64,000 nucleotides of DNA from Edaphochlamys debaryana (GCA_016858145.1 JAEHOE010000182.1:1-64000), one strand, 5' to 3'; positions 1 through 11,419 are shown, counted from the stretch's first letter. Notes: generated by a model from the letters alone, not told the origin. Made by a program: numbers and translations.

Positions 1-334
1 GCGCGGTCCTCAGCAGTAGCGACGCTGTTTCCGACGTGACGCACTGCACCACACGTACATGAATGCAGAAGCTGTGTCGTCCGCGGCAGGGCAACAGAGT
101 CGCTTTCTGAACAGCTGGGCCGTCCAGCGCACAGGTTGTGCGTGGGATGGCAGATGTCCTCGATCCCGTGCCGCTCGGTCAGGCCGAGGGCCGGCTTGAT
201 GACGTTGTAGTAGGTCTTATCCCCGTGGATAATTATTGTTTTGAAGGCGGCGAGTGGTGCCCGACCTTCTCGGACCAGGGTAAGCCGTTGTCGGACAGAC
301 ATGCAGGCACGGCCATACATGGCCATGGCCGTCG

Positions 335-1570
335 TCAGTGTGCACTGTGGCAGTCCGTGCTCTTGAAGTTCTCGATGCGTAGGTTCATTTGGGTGCTTTG
401 AGGGCACCAAGTCCATGCGAAAACGTTGGGCATCCCGAAGGCGTTGAAGATGTTTGGAACGCGATGTCTGCTGGGATAGTCTACATGCAGGACGTCCACG
501 GGGGAGGTGGTGCATAACCGTCGCAGCGCTCTGATCGCGGGCAGCGCGACGTGCTGGTTGCCACGGAAGGTCCACACGCGGCCGATGTTTAATTTGGGGG
601 ACGGTCGTCGGGGATGTTGAAGGTGATGCTGCTCAACCGCGCGTTTCAACGCACCCCACAGGCGGTCGTCCTGATCGTCAAGGTTCACGCACTCCAGATG
701 GATGAGGTCGAGACAGGGGCCGGTCCACTGGAGCCGCATGTCGGAGTTGACTGCCAGAACTTTGAGCAGAGGAGCCGAGGTCTTGGCCAGGTCGCAGAGC
801 AGAGCGGCCACGTGACGTGGGTTGTAAGTGTCCATACGCCGGTCTCCAGGCCCCACGATTCGATGCTGCGGACGTGCAGTTCTTGGAGATGCGGTAGTGC
901 TGCGAGGGAGGACACCGAGATGTGGGCGCTGTGACTGCCATTGCTCGACCGCTCCGTTCCTACTCGGAGGCAAGTGATGCCAGGGAGGGTCAGACCCTCC
1001 AGGGAGACGAGGCTACCGAGTGAGTGTAGGGTGAGGTGTCGGAGCTGCTGGCTGTACGAGCTGAGGGCGGTGTGAAGAGCTTCACCCCGGCGTGAGGCAG
1101 CTGCTCATACACAGTGGAAAGGATCGTGAAGTCGTCGTCGCTGGAAAGGTTCCAGCGACAGCCGCCAGGTCTCTTGCGTACACCCATACGTATCCTCCGC
1201 CCACAATGACCCGGCGGACACGCGTGCCCAGCGTCGTGTTGTCGCGGACGTAACGTAGCAAGCGCCGGGTGTCCCGCGAGTGGTCGGGGAGCGTGTCGAC
1301 TCGCACGCTCTGCACTCCTGCCAGCGTCTGGAGAAATCTTTCAAAGCGTATACCAATGAGCGGAGTCCGCTGTGACCTTGGCCGCGTGTCCCGGCGGATC
1401 AGTTGCGGTCGTAGTGTGACTGTCTTCACGTTAGCGTCGACGCAGTCACGCGCCTCGCGGCTAGCAGCACGCACAGCGCTCCAGCATGCCATACTGTCTA
1501 CATTGGAGACTACGTATTGTAAGATGTCTAGGAATTTTACGTCGCCGCCGTGGCTTGCTTTGAAGTCCAT
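335..1570 (-). CDS. F-box/LRR-like protein, broken or spliced
   Basis: Minus-strand coding-like tract in three successive frames. The N-terminal part (1570-1082) has an F-box-like helix pair (LDILQYVVSNVDSMACWSAV, then ASREARDCVDANVK), the usual opening of algal F-box proteins, which recruit targets to SCF ubiquitin ligases. Next comes a leucine-rich stretch around 1065-740 with repeats such as LRHLTLHSLGSL, SLEGLTLPGI and LAALPHLQELHVRS. It then continues in the 335-973 frame with LLKVLAVNSDMRLQW and LDLIHLECVNLDD. Repeat spacing fits leucine-rich repeats. The frame changes near 1080 and 840 could be introns or indels; no clean GT-AG pair was confirmed, so it may be a pseudogene. The LRR assignment rests on pattern only and the family is not identified. 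Confidence 0.45.
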
Positions 1571-1724
1571 GGCGTTGGGGTCCGAGGTGATAGCCCACAG
1601 CAGCTAGTGCGTTATGCCTACGATCGCCCAAGAGTGTACTTGCGAGTATCGCCGCATCGTGCACAGAGACAGAGAATGCCGAACCTGGCTCGCCTAATCC
1701 CGATGGCGTCAGCCGCTTCCATCA

Positions 1725-2388
1725 GTGTCTAAAAGTGTTGCGACGGCACACACAGCCACCACCTCTGCCGTCCAACCAGTCGTGATCATGCTAGACCGCT
1801 GCGTTGAACAGCTTCGGGGCAAAGTCCTCGTCGCCATGCATTCAGACAACCAGGCGGAGGTAGAGACCCTGCTAACTCCTATCAATGACGCGATCATTAG
1901 CGACCGTCTCTGGAACGACGGAGGCGCGCTGTTTGGCGAGTGCTGCCGACGCGTCCTGCCGGGTTGCGCGGCGTTATTGTTCGCATGTGGGAGGCGGAAT
2001 TTGGCGGCGAGTTCTTCGGAAGGCAGACGTGGTCTGACGCTGTTCAGGCCGCAATCACACGGAGCTCCGGGGATTTCGTCGTCCTATTGCTAAGCCACGT
2101 GCGACGGTACCCGGGGGAGAACGCCGACGCCGTGAAGCTCGAGCTTCAGGACGCTGGCAACAACATGTGCGTCGAGGCGGGGAGTTGCTGTATGGCCGCT
2201 CTGTGGCACCTGGCGTCTGGAGCCTTGGGGGCCCCGTGCGGCCTCAGGCGCTGCGACCTCGCGTGCGGAAATTCGCGGAGCGGATGGACGGCTACGCACG
2301 TACGCGTCTTCCAGAGCTGGCACTGCAGCCAGTGTTGGGGCCGGACGAGGTAGTGCTGCAGACAATTGCACGAGCTGCCATTCCCTAG
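1725..2388 (+). CDS. Hypothetical protein, two frame changes
   Basis: Plus-strand coding-like tract, divergent from the F-box/LRR-like gene. It starts near 1725, with a possible later ATG at 1788 (MLDRCVEQLRGKV), reads a helical segment ending near FGECCRRV, changes frame near 1950 to VRMWEAEFGGEFFGRQTW and SDAVQAAITRSSGDFVVLLL, then changes frame again near 2230 to KFAERMDGYARTRLPELA and ends at the stop at 2386-2388. The pieces read as one amphipathic globular protein of roughly 200 residues. No domain is recognised. Frame changes may be short introns or indels; splice sites were not resolved. Confidence 0.35.
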
Positions 2389-3906
2389 GACGGTACCCGC
2401 CCTCAACTCGCGCCTACCCGGACGACCGCGACCCTAAAAGTCGGCCATGTAGCTGATGGACGACGACGTCCGCATGTGTCAGGGGCATTATAGCGGTTGG
2501 ATTGTAGGGTAGCTTGCCGGTGGGCTCCGGATTATTCGGTGCAGCGGGGTTGGACGTTTTGGCATCAGGGGATAGCGCGATTAACGTCGCCAGGGGTTGC
2601 ATCGTCGAGGGGACGCAAGGGCCCATTAGGTGCGTCTTTCACCACCCTGACCCTCTAGAAGCCTCCAGAGGGTGGGAATGAGTATTCTAAATTGCAGCCT
2701 CCAGTGCACAGTCTATGACAGATGGTGAGGCAGGGGTGGGGAGTCGAGGGTCTGCAGAGCTGCGGGACGCGCCATGAATCCACGCGTTGGAAGCGTGTGT
2801 CGTTGTGTTTGTCGTTCTGTATACCAGAAGGTCATGCCCCCACGCTTCGCTCGAGAATACTGGAAGGCAAGGAGTTTCACCTCTTTCAGTTGGAACGTCG
2901 CAGGCCCGCACTCAGGGATGAGCTGGCATCCCCGTGGTGCCACACCACCCTACAGCGTGTCAGCGCACTTCGTGGTAGACATTGTCGCAGCCCAGGTCGC
3001 AACACGGCTGATACCGGGCTCTGGAGGGAGGGTTAATTAGATCGTGTCGCGATGATTGTGTGGCCAGGGATTCATAGCTGCCCCGTCATTAGCGATGCTT
3101 TGGATGTGCCCATGTATGGCCTGAAAGCTGCAATGTTGTACTTCAACCACAGTCTATATCGCGTGAATAGTAACCGCGTTGTCTATCGTCGGCCCACAAG
3201 TGCCCCTCTAGGTTCATCGCTAGCAGCGCCGAGGTGTAATCCGTCGGAATTCGTCAAGTGAAGGGTTCGCAGCAGTGCCGAGTGAGCTTCCCCATCTGCG
3301 TTCTCGCAGTGCATAGACTGAATGCCTGGAGACGAACCGCAACTGAGCGAGCCATCCTCGCCCTCAACAACGGTGGTGGCCAACTCGCTTACCCGGAGTC
3401 AAGGGAGAGACTTCCCGTGAGACACAATGTGCAGACGGGTACACGCCCCGAGGCCGGAGTTGTCACGGTGTGTGACGGGCGTTGTGTTACCAGCACAGCC
3501 ACGAGACCGTTATGGGTCGGTGCAGCAGTAGTGTCTCCCTTGAGTCTGTCAATGCAGAAGCGACTGCTGGATTTCAAGTTGTGCTGGCCACGCACATGCA
3601 CGCTTAGGGGTAACCCCTGGTCTGCTCTCCAACAGGGAATGGGGCAAGTCAACGCGACCCGGCTGTAATTACATAAGAGTTCACGAGAGCGTCCGTCGTG
3701 CAGAGGCTCACGATCACTGCGTGTGACAGCACCAAATGCCAGTTCCGCCACGGGTTGGTGCGACCCCAGTTCGCGAGGGCACCCGCAGCATGATGCCAAG
3801 GCCCCCCTGCAATCACTCCCTTGCAGCAAACAACGTTCCTCCAGGGCGCGCACGAAGTCTACTTGCTCCCGAGTCGGGTTCAGCTGCGAACATGAGCTAC
3901 CCTCAG
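2389..3906. other. No recognisable gene
   Basis: Moderate-GC sequence with only short overlapping open frames on both strands. The longest is a minus-strand frame at 3389-3922, which is Cys-rich near its start (REQVDFVRALEERCLL, GALASCCGC) and could be a decayed exon, but it shows no family signature. No repeat structure was noticed. Confidence 0.3.
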
Positions 3907-4651
3907 CTACATAAGCACCCAAGGGCCCGGGCCTACTGGCAGATACGGTCCGAGTTGGCCATTCCCCAGCACTGGCGCCCGCCCGACCGGAACGATTAAA
4001 CCGTCCGATAGAATTGTGGAAACAACCTGTGCCGTGGAAGTCTCAGGGCAAAAAAAGCAGCTTGTTGGGTGCACGATCCGTACAGCCACTCTGCGGCCGT
4101 CTGCCAACAGCACGGCGACCTCGTACCAGACGTAACATCGCGACAACCGGTTACGGACATCAACCCGCAGGATACATAGGCGGCCCACGCGCACACGTCA
4201 TGATGTTGCGTGCCGCGTACTTGGCCAAGTCATATCCCGGCAGCAGAAGCAGAGCTGTGCCGTGAACATCAAACACCCCAATGCTCCACGGGTCCCGCGC
4301 TCCACGGTCGGGCCTATCGACGGTGACGAGCAGAACGTTGATAGTATCTCCTGGTTCGGTGAACAGTGGATCGCAAGCGACAAAGATGCTCTGGACCACG
4401 GGTAGGACGGTGTGCAGAGTCTCCTCGCACATGTCATTCCGCGTGGTCATTAGCTGCTGACAGATTATAGCAGATATCGGCCCGTATGTGATAATGTCAT
4501 GCATACTGAAAGACAGCAGAGTCGGGTTCAGGTCGGCGACCGTCGTTGCCACCACAGCCACCGCCGTTACTTGGAGCGATATCATAAGCAGGTTATGTTT
4601 AAAAAAGACGAGGAAGAGTGCGAATGAAAGTAGGCGCGGCCATGAGTGCAC
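3907..4651 (-). CDS. Coding-like minus-strand tract, unknown family
   Basis: Two consecutive minus-strand frames look protein-like. The first (4651-4160) runs from a hydrophobic start through LNPTLLSFSMHDIITYGP and PGDTINVLLVTVDR to DPWSIGVFDVHGTALLLL. The second (4194-3907) contains RLSRCYVWYEVAVLLADGRR and STILSDGLIVPVGRAP. They differ in frame by one nucleotide, so an intron or indel near 4190 would be needed to join them. The tract with PWSIGVFDVHG faintly recalls the beta-strand before the catalytic Asp of Ulp1-type proteases, but no catalytic His or Cys can be placed. It lies just downstream of the Helitron helicase on the same strand, so it may be a further Helitron exon or an adjacent gene. 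Confidence 0.3.
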
Positions 4652-5240
4652 TGTCCATGAACGGTTCCTTCATTATGGCTGTCTGTAAACAACGACAGGG
4701 AGCCCAGTCGTATGTTAGAACCAAGGTAAGACGTCTAACCTGAGTGGTTTGCGCCAGACAAATCCGTTGGGTATGGACTTCGCGGGATGACTTCACGTCG
4801 CGCCGTCACGATCGGCGCGGCGAGCGACTGCACCGACATCGTGATCGCCGTTGTACAGCTGCAATCGCTGATTGGACGCGGAAGGAGGTGTCTACCTGCA
4901 ACCCATAGCCTGGCAAGCCTCGGAGCTCCGGAGTAGCCGGGCTTCCCCCACTCTGGGGGGATCGGGAATAGGGGCTGGGTGTCCTGGCCGCTGACGAGGT
5001 GAGCGTCGCAAGCGGTTAAAGTTGACAGGTGCACCTTGGCGCCGAGTACCAAGTACGCTATACACAGGCCGAGCTACGGTCTTCCAGTGCCGGGGCATGT
5101 GAGAGTGCGTATCACCGAGGGGCGCTTTGAGCGGACGACCGGGAGTGGCACCCTAGAAGCCGGCCGTCCTTACTTGCTAGCGCGTCGAATAGTTCTATCC
5201 CTGGCACTTGGGCGTGGGTGGTTCATCGACGCTGTACGCG
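4652..5240. other. Spacer downstream of the Helitron helicase
   Basis: Only short, unconvincing frames on both strands. This is where the 3' end of a minus-strand Helitron might be expected, but no convincing terminal hairpin followed by CTRR could be fixed by eye. Confidence 0.3.
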
Positions 5241-5939
5241 TTACATGCGACCATGCAGTTCCGTAGGAACATCACCACGCTTACCCATTTCTAGCATCAA
5301 CCAACGCCTTTGCACGGCGGAAAAAGGGCCGCCCTCTTCCTCCTCGTCGCTGCTGCAGACCCGCTCCAACAACAGACGCTCGCAACGCAAATTCTTGGGA
5401 ATTTTGGCAGCAGCGACGAATGCTGCTATCACTCGATTTCTTCCGTCCGTATCCCCCCTCCGCCACAGTGGCGCCAACAGACGGATGTGGTCCATTGAAG
5501 CGTATTGTGTGAGCAGTACATACAAACATGCCCAATCAATACCCCCCTGGGGTGGACGCAAATCAGCAATCCAACATTCATTTCCAAACGACGCTCCTTG
5601 CACAAAATAATCTGTCACGGCCAGTGCATCTGTCAAGGGAAGGTTCTTCCGATATGCTGAAACCATGACGGGTTCTCCGTTGTTCGCGACGCTCTTGATT
5701 CTACATGAGTTTCTGGACATGATGGGAGTCACCGGGAACACAGTTGGGCCAAAGTCCCCGGGAACGTCCAGTCCCTTCATGATGTTTGTGTCCGCCTGGG
5801 CTACTACGGGCTCTATTAACACCGCTCTTGGCATGAACTTCAACCTCCACGCTTCCCCCCTCACCAGTGTCCGGCTGTTCTGCAGGATCCAGGACGATCC
5901 CCACGGCGCGGACGAGGTTGTTGCGTGCAACTCCGGCAT
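5241..5939 (-). CDS. Helitron PIF1-type helicase, C-terminal part
   Basis: This frame carries the last helicase motifs. The segment around NLPLTDALAVTDYFVQGASF matches PIF1 family motif V/VI (typically R-x-x-PL-x-x-A-x-x-x-T-x-x-x-x-QG), and YVLLTQYASMDHIRLLAPL matches the usual closing YVALSR-type element, though the Arg of that motif is replaced (TQY instead of SRx). Upstream text with VFPVTPIMSRNS fits the beta-strand before motif V. The C-terminus is acidic (SSDEEEEGG), then ends at the stop at 5241-5243. The replaced motif VI arginine would be expected to weaken ATP hydrolysis. The frame is entered by an intron or indel from the 6.0-6.5 kb exon. Confidence 0.75.
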   Translation of the reverse strand: MPELHATTSSAPWGSSWILQNSRTLVRGEAWRLKFMPRAVLIEPVVAQADTNIMKGLDVPGDFGPTVFPVTPIMSRNSCRIKSVANNGEPVMVSAYRKNLPLTDALAVTDYFVQGASFGNECWIADLRPPQGGIDWACLYVLLTQYASMDHIRLLAPLWRRGDTDGRNRVIAAFVAAAKIPKNLRCERLLLERVCSSDEEEEGGPFSAVQRRWLMLEMGKRGDVPTELHGRM

Positions 5940-6057
5940 CAGCTTTGCGCACTATCGGTCAGTAAGAACAGCCCTCCTTCAAAGTACCAAGTATCGCTGG
6001 TGAGGTTGTTGAAGTGTTTGTCGGCTTGGTCGAGGAAGTTGCTCTCCTGCACACGAT

Positions 6058-6459
6058 TCAGAGGTTGTCGCTATCCCCCCGTCCGCGTCGTTCCTTCACA
6101 CGTTGATGCGTTGCATTCCATACAATAAGTCGCTTCTTGGCATGTATCGCTGCTGCCTTCATGAGGGCGGTATTAATGAAATGGCGTGGTTCGTTGCGTT
6201 GTAGGACAACCCGCGGGTTATGGGCCGACAGGCCCTGTAATTCCTCCGGGCTCGTTAGAGCACGCTCGTTGAGTTCGTCCACCAGCTTGGTCACCAACTG
6301 TTCGCGCTCTTTGCCGTAGTCCTTGCTGACGTTGTTGTCGGTATTGTACTTGTCCGCCCACGTTGTCCCATTAAACAGGCCGGCGTAACGAACCAACCGG
6401 CGCCCAGTGTCGGTCTTGTCTTGTCGCTGTGGCTGGCTAAGCAAGAAGGTGTCCTCCAC
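6058..6459 (-). CDS. Helitron helicase, middle part
   Basis: A 133-codon minus-strand frame between the Walker B exon and the C-terminal motifs. LSQPQRQDKTDTGRRLVRY corresponds to the region after motif III in PIF1 helicases that normally reads L-x-x-x-R-Q. NPRVVLQRNEPRHFINTAL followed by KRLIVWNATH matches the usual element in which an address to arginine/asparagine residues precedes the strand leading to motif IV. An about 50-residue insertion rich in charged residues lies between them. Phase with the neighbouring helicase frames differs, implying introns or indels at both ends. Confidence 0.65.
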   Translation of the reverse strand: MEDTFLLSQPQRQDKTDTGRRLVRYAGLFNGTTWADKYNTDNNVSKDYGKEREQLVTKLVDELNERALTSPEELQGLSAHNPRVVLQRNEPRHFINTALMKAAAIHAKKRLIVWNATHQRVKERRGRGDSDNL

Positions 6460-6699
6460 GGCCCGGTAAAACCTCGAAGCCTCTGACCGTAGCGGTGCAT
6501 ACCTTTCGGTCTGCTTTCATCATTCGCTTCGGCGCCGTCGGCTTGTCGCGTTCCCAGCTCCTTGTACAGCTGCACCCGTCGTGGGCTTCCCGGTGTTGCC
6601 ATCGCGACTGCAGCCGCGACGGCTCGGGCACCGCTTTGCCGAAGGCTGGGCCTCTCGGTGTCGCTGCCCGTCGCTTCTTCCACAGCCAACAGCGGCGCC

Positions 6700-7050
6700 C
6701 GGAATGTTGACGTCGGGAGGCAACATTGTGCGTGGCGTGAAATTCGAATCCCGATGTACTCGGTCCGAAAACGCAAACACTGGACTGCCCATCGGCTGTA
6801 CGTGCTGGTACACATCTCTGACCAATGCGAAAGGACGACCTTTAAATGCCGCCATACCTCGATCGGTGGGAGCGACGCGATCGTATGGGTCCAAGACCAG
6901 GTCGCACGCGATGTTGCAAGAGCCCATGTGTTGTAAGCTGTTGTACCCGATCTCATCGATGAAGATCGCATGCTCGTCTACGTTGCGTTTAACCTGCCAT
7001 GGGCAAGGGATGCTTGTAAGGGGAAGCTTGATCGGCAAGTGGAAATGCAA
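6700..7050 (-). CDS. Helitron helicase exon with Walker B
   Basis: The frame contains NVDEHAIFIDEIGYNSLQHM, a Walker B/DExx motif (IFIDEIG, Asp-Glu at 6957-6952 approximately) in the form typical of PIF1 helicases (IIIDEIS-M). It goes on with FALVRDVYQHVQPMGSPVFA, the counterpart of motif III GD-x-x-Q-L-x-P, with Arg-Asp in place of Gly-Asp. A GTAAGG donor just after the Walker A exon frame and an AG near 7011 would remove the intervening bases and keep the frame (exon end TPSG joining to IPCPWQVKR), which is my proposed splice. Coding character fades below about 6700. Confidence 0.65.
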
Positions 7051-7071
7051 CGAAGCGTGATGTTGTACGCC

Positions 7072-7428
7072 TTACCCGCTGGGCGTATTCTGCCCTTCTT
7101 CTGGAAGGGTCCCGTTTGGTGGTCGCAAGCCAAACATATGATGCGTAGAGAACGAGCGATGTTGCTTCAAAGAGAAGTTCAACGCTGCCGTCCACGCGAA
7201 CGCGGAAGTAGCCACCCAATCTGAATCCCCATGCTGGAAGCAATACCAAATAAGGGCATGAATGAATTGAGATTTGCCGTACCCAGCGGCGCCCACCACC
7301 ATCACCCGTGGTGGTCGATCGCGATCCGCCAACGTCTTTGCACGCATGTTGTTGAAATACTCCGCAAATAAGATGAATGGTATGGCTTGATCCACCGCCA
7401 GCGTGAACGTTTGGACGGTCTCGTCCAC
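7072..7428 (-). CDS. Helitron helicase exon with Walker A
   Basis: The phosphate-binding loop reads GAAGYGKS (about 7293-7270) after the strand RVMVVG, followed by HALIWYC and then WVATSAFAWTAALNF and HHMFGL. This is the usual PIF1 order: Walker A, motif Ia with A-T-x-x-x-x-A-A, then the T-x-H-x-x-F/L-G-L element. It is preceded in the same frame by TVDETVQTFTLAVDQ, the alpha-helix before the P-loop. The frame begins after an AG (TTGACAG, near 7441) with a stop just upstream, so an intron of roughly 45-75 nt should join it to the Rep frame; the donor was not fixed. Confidence 0.75.
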   Translation of the reverse strand: MDETVQTFTLAVDQAIPFILFAEYFNNMRAKTLADRDRPPRVMVVGAAGYGKSQFIHALIWYCFQHGDSDWVATSAFAWTAALNFSLKQHRSFSTHHMFGLRPPNGTLPEEGQNTPSG

Positions 7429-7440
7429 GGTCGTGGTCTG

Positions 7441-10400
7441 TCAAGCAACACTAACGGAGGGTGATGCCCAGGGGGCAAGACCGTGTCTGCCGAGCCGTCG
7501 GGACGGGTAACCACGACGCACAAAGCCGTCCCATTGCACCGAAGGCGAAGCTTGCATCCCGCGAATGCAGGATCCTCTGCCCCGAGCCAGCCCTCGTCTG
7601 CAGCGAGGCGATCGAACTTTTTAAGTCGGAGCGCTGCTTTAGCGATCGCCGTGGTTACCACTCCCGTGCCGGAGATCGTGTTCTTGGAGGGCTGAATCTC
7701 GCGCGTCGGATCCATCAGTGGTTGCGGTGCAGCCATGGCAGCCTCGATCGCGTAATGGCCCGAAGCAAAATTCAGGTCATAACGGATGTCGAGGTCACGC
7801 TGGCTCAGATCGGCCTGGCTGACTCTGACTGACGATCGATCATCCACTCCAGGACGTTCTCCTACGTAAGCAGCGGCCTCGTCGTCTCCAATCCCTGGAT
7901 CGACCCTCGTCGCCCTCCACATAAGACGGACCGTCGTCGGTGTCTGAAGAATCCGACCACTGACCCATGCGACGTTGTTTCCGACGAAGACGATTACGTT
8001 CCTCTCGCCCAGCAAGGCGCAGATCGTGCTCGCGTTGCAGCCCATCCAGTAGACTTTCAATGCAGGCGCGGTAGTCGAGGTCCGGCCCGGAGGCGTATTT
8101 GGAGCAGTGGAGGTATCAATGGACTTCACTTTCGAAATGAGGGGCAGTTCCTCGTTCCGCCAACGTCGGAATAGTCGGAACACGTCCCCCCATGACTCGC
8201 CTCTCCTCCTTGGTGGCGCCACGTCGAAAGTGTACGCCCGAAACATGCTCAGCACGAAGGAGTAATACTCGTCTGCAGCTGAGCCGGTGTCCTCCCCAGG
8301 AGGAGGTCGAGGAGGGACGTTGCCATAGAACTTAACGTACGCGGGTCTTGGTCGCTTACGCAGGGCGTGCGTGGAGTAGAGTGGGTGCGTCGGTGCAAAT
8401 GGAACCCAGGTGAAGTAGGGGACGTCGGCAGGGATCTCTCCTTCAACCCGGTTAGACAAATGTGCACGCCGTACTTTCTCGTCGGGAAGAGAAGTGGCTG
8501 TTTTCCCCTTGGGGATCCTGACGACCTTGTACAGCATCGCGACGACATAGGGGCTCATCGAGAGCGCATTAAGTTCACGACCTCTGTGCGTGTAGTGTGT
8601 CACCTCAGTAACAACTTGCACAGGCGGCGGGCTGTCATCTGCGTTATCCCCAATAACCAAGAGGGTGTCTGCCAGCCCCTCACTCATGTCCGAGATGTTA
8701 GCAGCAGCTCTGAAGGAAGCCGAGTATGCTTCACTGGCGATCCCGCAATTGTCGAACGTGGAATAAAACGTCGCATTGCCGTCGAGAAGCAAAGACGCCA
8801 TCGTAAGACCAACCGTGCAGCTTGCTGTGATCCGGTTGACAGCAGCCATGAGGTTGCCCACTGCCCGACGAGACACGACGCCCAACCCAGAACATCTGGC
8901 TTGTTCCGCCTTGCGTCCAGCTGGCGACGTCAGGAAGGCGTTAGTGATGCCCACCGCCTTGGTAAGCTGAACTGCTTGACTCGATCGCACCGATTTCCCA
9001 ATATACTTGCATGCGTAGTACGACCGCTGCATCGCTCGAAACTCTGGGCACTGCAAGACTGGAAACACAATATCCGGGTCCTGTTCCCCTTCAGGCTTCA
9101 TCAACTCCGTGTCCACCTCTGCCGTCAAGTCGCGGTCCACCTCGACAGGGAGGTTGAAATGATTATTGGCCCCGAAGGCCATGGAGGTGGCTGGGTTCTG
9201 AGAAACCAGGTTCGGACCATACCGAGGTAACGCGAAGGCTCCGTGCCGCCCAAACCACCGCATAGAACGTCGTAACACTCGAGGATATACCATGCTGCAG
9301 TCTCCATCGACCATTGTGCAGCCATGCCGATCACATAGCCCCTTGACGTGCTTGCCGTGACGACACGATGAATACACCACGGCTGCTAGATGTGCAGCAC
9401 ACCTCTTGTGGATTACCCGCTTCCCGGCCAGTACCGAAACACGGGGCGGCGATGTTGCAACCTTGCGGAACTTGAATGAGGCCGGAGGGCGCTCTTTGTC
9501 CACAGGTGGAGGACGCAAGGGCTCTACCGGACCACCTTCTTCGCCAAGAAGGTGCAGGTCGAGACCATCCGCAGGGTCCACGTAACGCATCTCTGGGCCG
9601 GCCTGAAGGTCGTAATAGGGATCTGGTAGCCACATGCAACACAATGAATGGGCCGAAGATAACGCACGGCAGTTGGGACCCTCGAACAACGCCCGTAGAC
9701 GTTCTGGAGATAGGGCCGCAACGTGCGCTGCACCATGGAGATGTAGGGCCATTCGTCCACTTTGTTCCACTTTCACGAAGACGTGGAATACCACACCACA
9801 GAAGCAGCTGTCTGGATCATTCTGCTTCTTCGATCCACGCTCAAATCCAAATAATTCTTTCAACATCGCGTCTCAAACTGCCAATAGTAGTCTCATGCAC
9901 GAGTGGGGGTTCTCGCGCACGCGACGCCATTTCTTCACGATCTTTTCAGACGAAGTGGGACCACCGTCAATCCCAGTCTCCACAACCTCGCCAGCCGCAG
10001 TCATGACAGCGGCGCTGTGAAGGTCGGCGGGATTGACGTTGAATATGACTGATGGTAATCCAACCACTGCGTTGACGGCTGCCATAGACCCCTGAGCGCC
10101 CTGGTAGTAGGCATCCGTCATGTCCAGGCGTTGTGATGTCCGCGTCATAGTTCGGACCAAACTTTGCACTAGAGGCGAGTTGGCGTTCAGCAGTTCACGG
10201 CGTCGTGTGTCATGGTAGGGTAATGCCAAGACTTCAGCCATAGATCGCACGACGTCGCGCGGAATATGCCCCACAGCTTCGACGTAGGCGACGCTTGATT
10301 TGGCAGTAATAGATGAATGTAGACGCGACCCTTCAAGACAAAGAATATCAATCATCCTGGCTACGAGGAGCGGATTGCCGTTATGCTGACGACGAGGGAC

Positions 10401-11419
10401 CCGCCGAATCAAATGACGAAAGAATTGTGCCAGAGACATTCCCGCTGGGCGATGGATGCCATAAGGGAACGACGCCGGGAAACAGTGACCAAGGTGACCG
10501 TCGTCCCGAAAGTCCAGAACCTGCAAATGCCACCAGCTGTTAGATAGCCCGGAAGGAAGAAGCAAGTTCCCTAAACAGCTCACCTTCGCCCCAGGACCTC
10601 CAGAGGCCCATACTAACGTCTGAGAGTTGTTGAGCTCCTGTTGTACCGTGGCAGCATTGCGGACAGTGTTGTGGTCCGAGGGAGAGGGTTCGGGAGACTG
10701 TTCCGCAACTATGATCTCCAACTCGGTCAACCCTCGGTCGTCGTTGTCGGAGTTGGTCCGAAATTGAGGAGGCACGTGCCCGTCACTCAGGGAAAAGAAT
10801 GGTAACGGTTCCTCAGCGACCACATCGGCACCATCACGGACAGGCGTTGGGCCAGATCGATCGCGTAGTAATACATTCCTAAGTAGGTCACTGATAGCGA
10901 CGTCCGACGTTGCGATTGCATCTTGCAGCAACGCTCGAGGTACTGTCCCGCTCGGATGGCGGTTCTTCCAAAATGAAATTGCGTCCTCGTCCCACATCAC
11001 CTCGTTGTCACATTTCTGGAGGAACGTCGTCCATGCCAACACGGCTCGTGGTTCGACGGAGTACGCTTTCGCCCCATTCAGGTACTTGAACACTTCAGCC
11101 GCCGACCGTACAGCGGGGATACACAGCAGCGAAATGTTGGAAGCCAAGGACTCGGGGTGTCGCGGAATCGACTCCACCAATTGGTGAAACGGAGGGTTGG
11201 CGACTGCAATTCCGTGACTCGTGATCTTCAAAGGGGCCGCGTCCGTCGGATACCCACAATCATCATTGCGATCTGCAGGCAGAAGAAACTGCTGCACCTT
11301 TCCACGCCCGAACAGCTGCTGCTCCATAAAACTCAGTTTTGGGAGGTCGTCTGGAACGTCTCCACCATCCATGCGCGCCAATGAGCCTTGTGGGATCCGG
11401 ACAGTGGGGATTGGAGTTC
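7441..11419 (-). CDS. Helitron N domain and HUH Rep nuclease, one in-frame TGA
   Basis: A single reading frame of about 1320 codons interrupted only by TGA at 9873-9875. The N-terminal half holds the Helitron-like N domain with VLDFRDDGHLGHCFPASFPY and GLPSVIFNVNPADLHSAAV, the standard PS-x-F-x-x-N-P-A-D-L/W signature. After the TGA comes the Rep core: VEQSGRMALHLHGAAHV has the HUH pair (His-Leu-His, about 9743-9735), and SYYACKYIGKSV (about 9017-8994) has the Y-x-x-K-Y-x-x-K active-site pattern with two tyrosines that form the covalent DNA links. The Rep-to-helicase linker runs to about 7441. Translation across the TGA aligns without gap to the family pattern, so I read it as a nonsense change of one residue, although programmed readthrough cannot be excluded. 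The exon starts at the acceptor at 11420. Confidence 0.85.

Noticed and set aside
3907..4651. Ulp1-type protease
   Set aside because: Only the strand with PWSIGVFDVHG resembles the fold. The His and Cys of the catalytic set cannot be placed.
9873..9880. Intron removing the in-frame TGA
   Set aside because: The nearby CAG acceptor lies before the TGA, and the nearest GT...AG pair across it would be only about 22 nt, too short.
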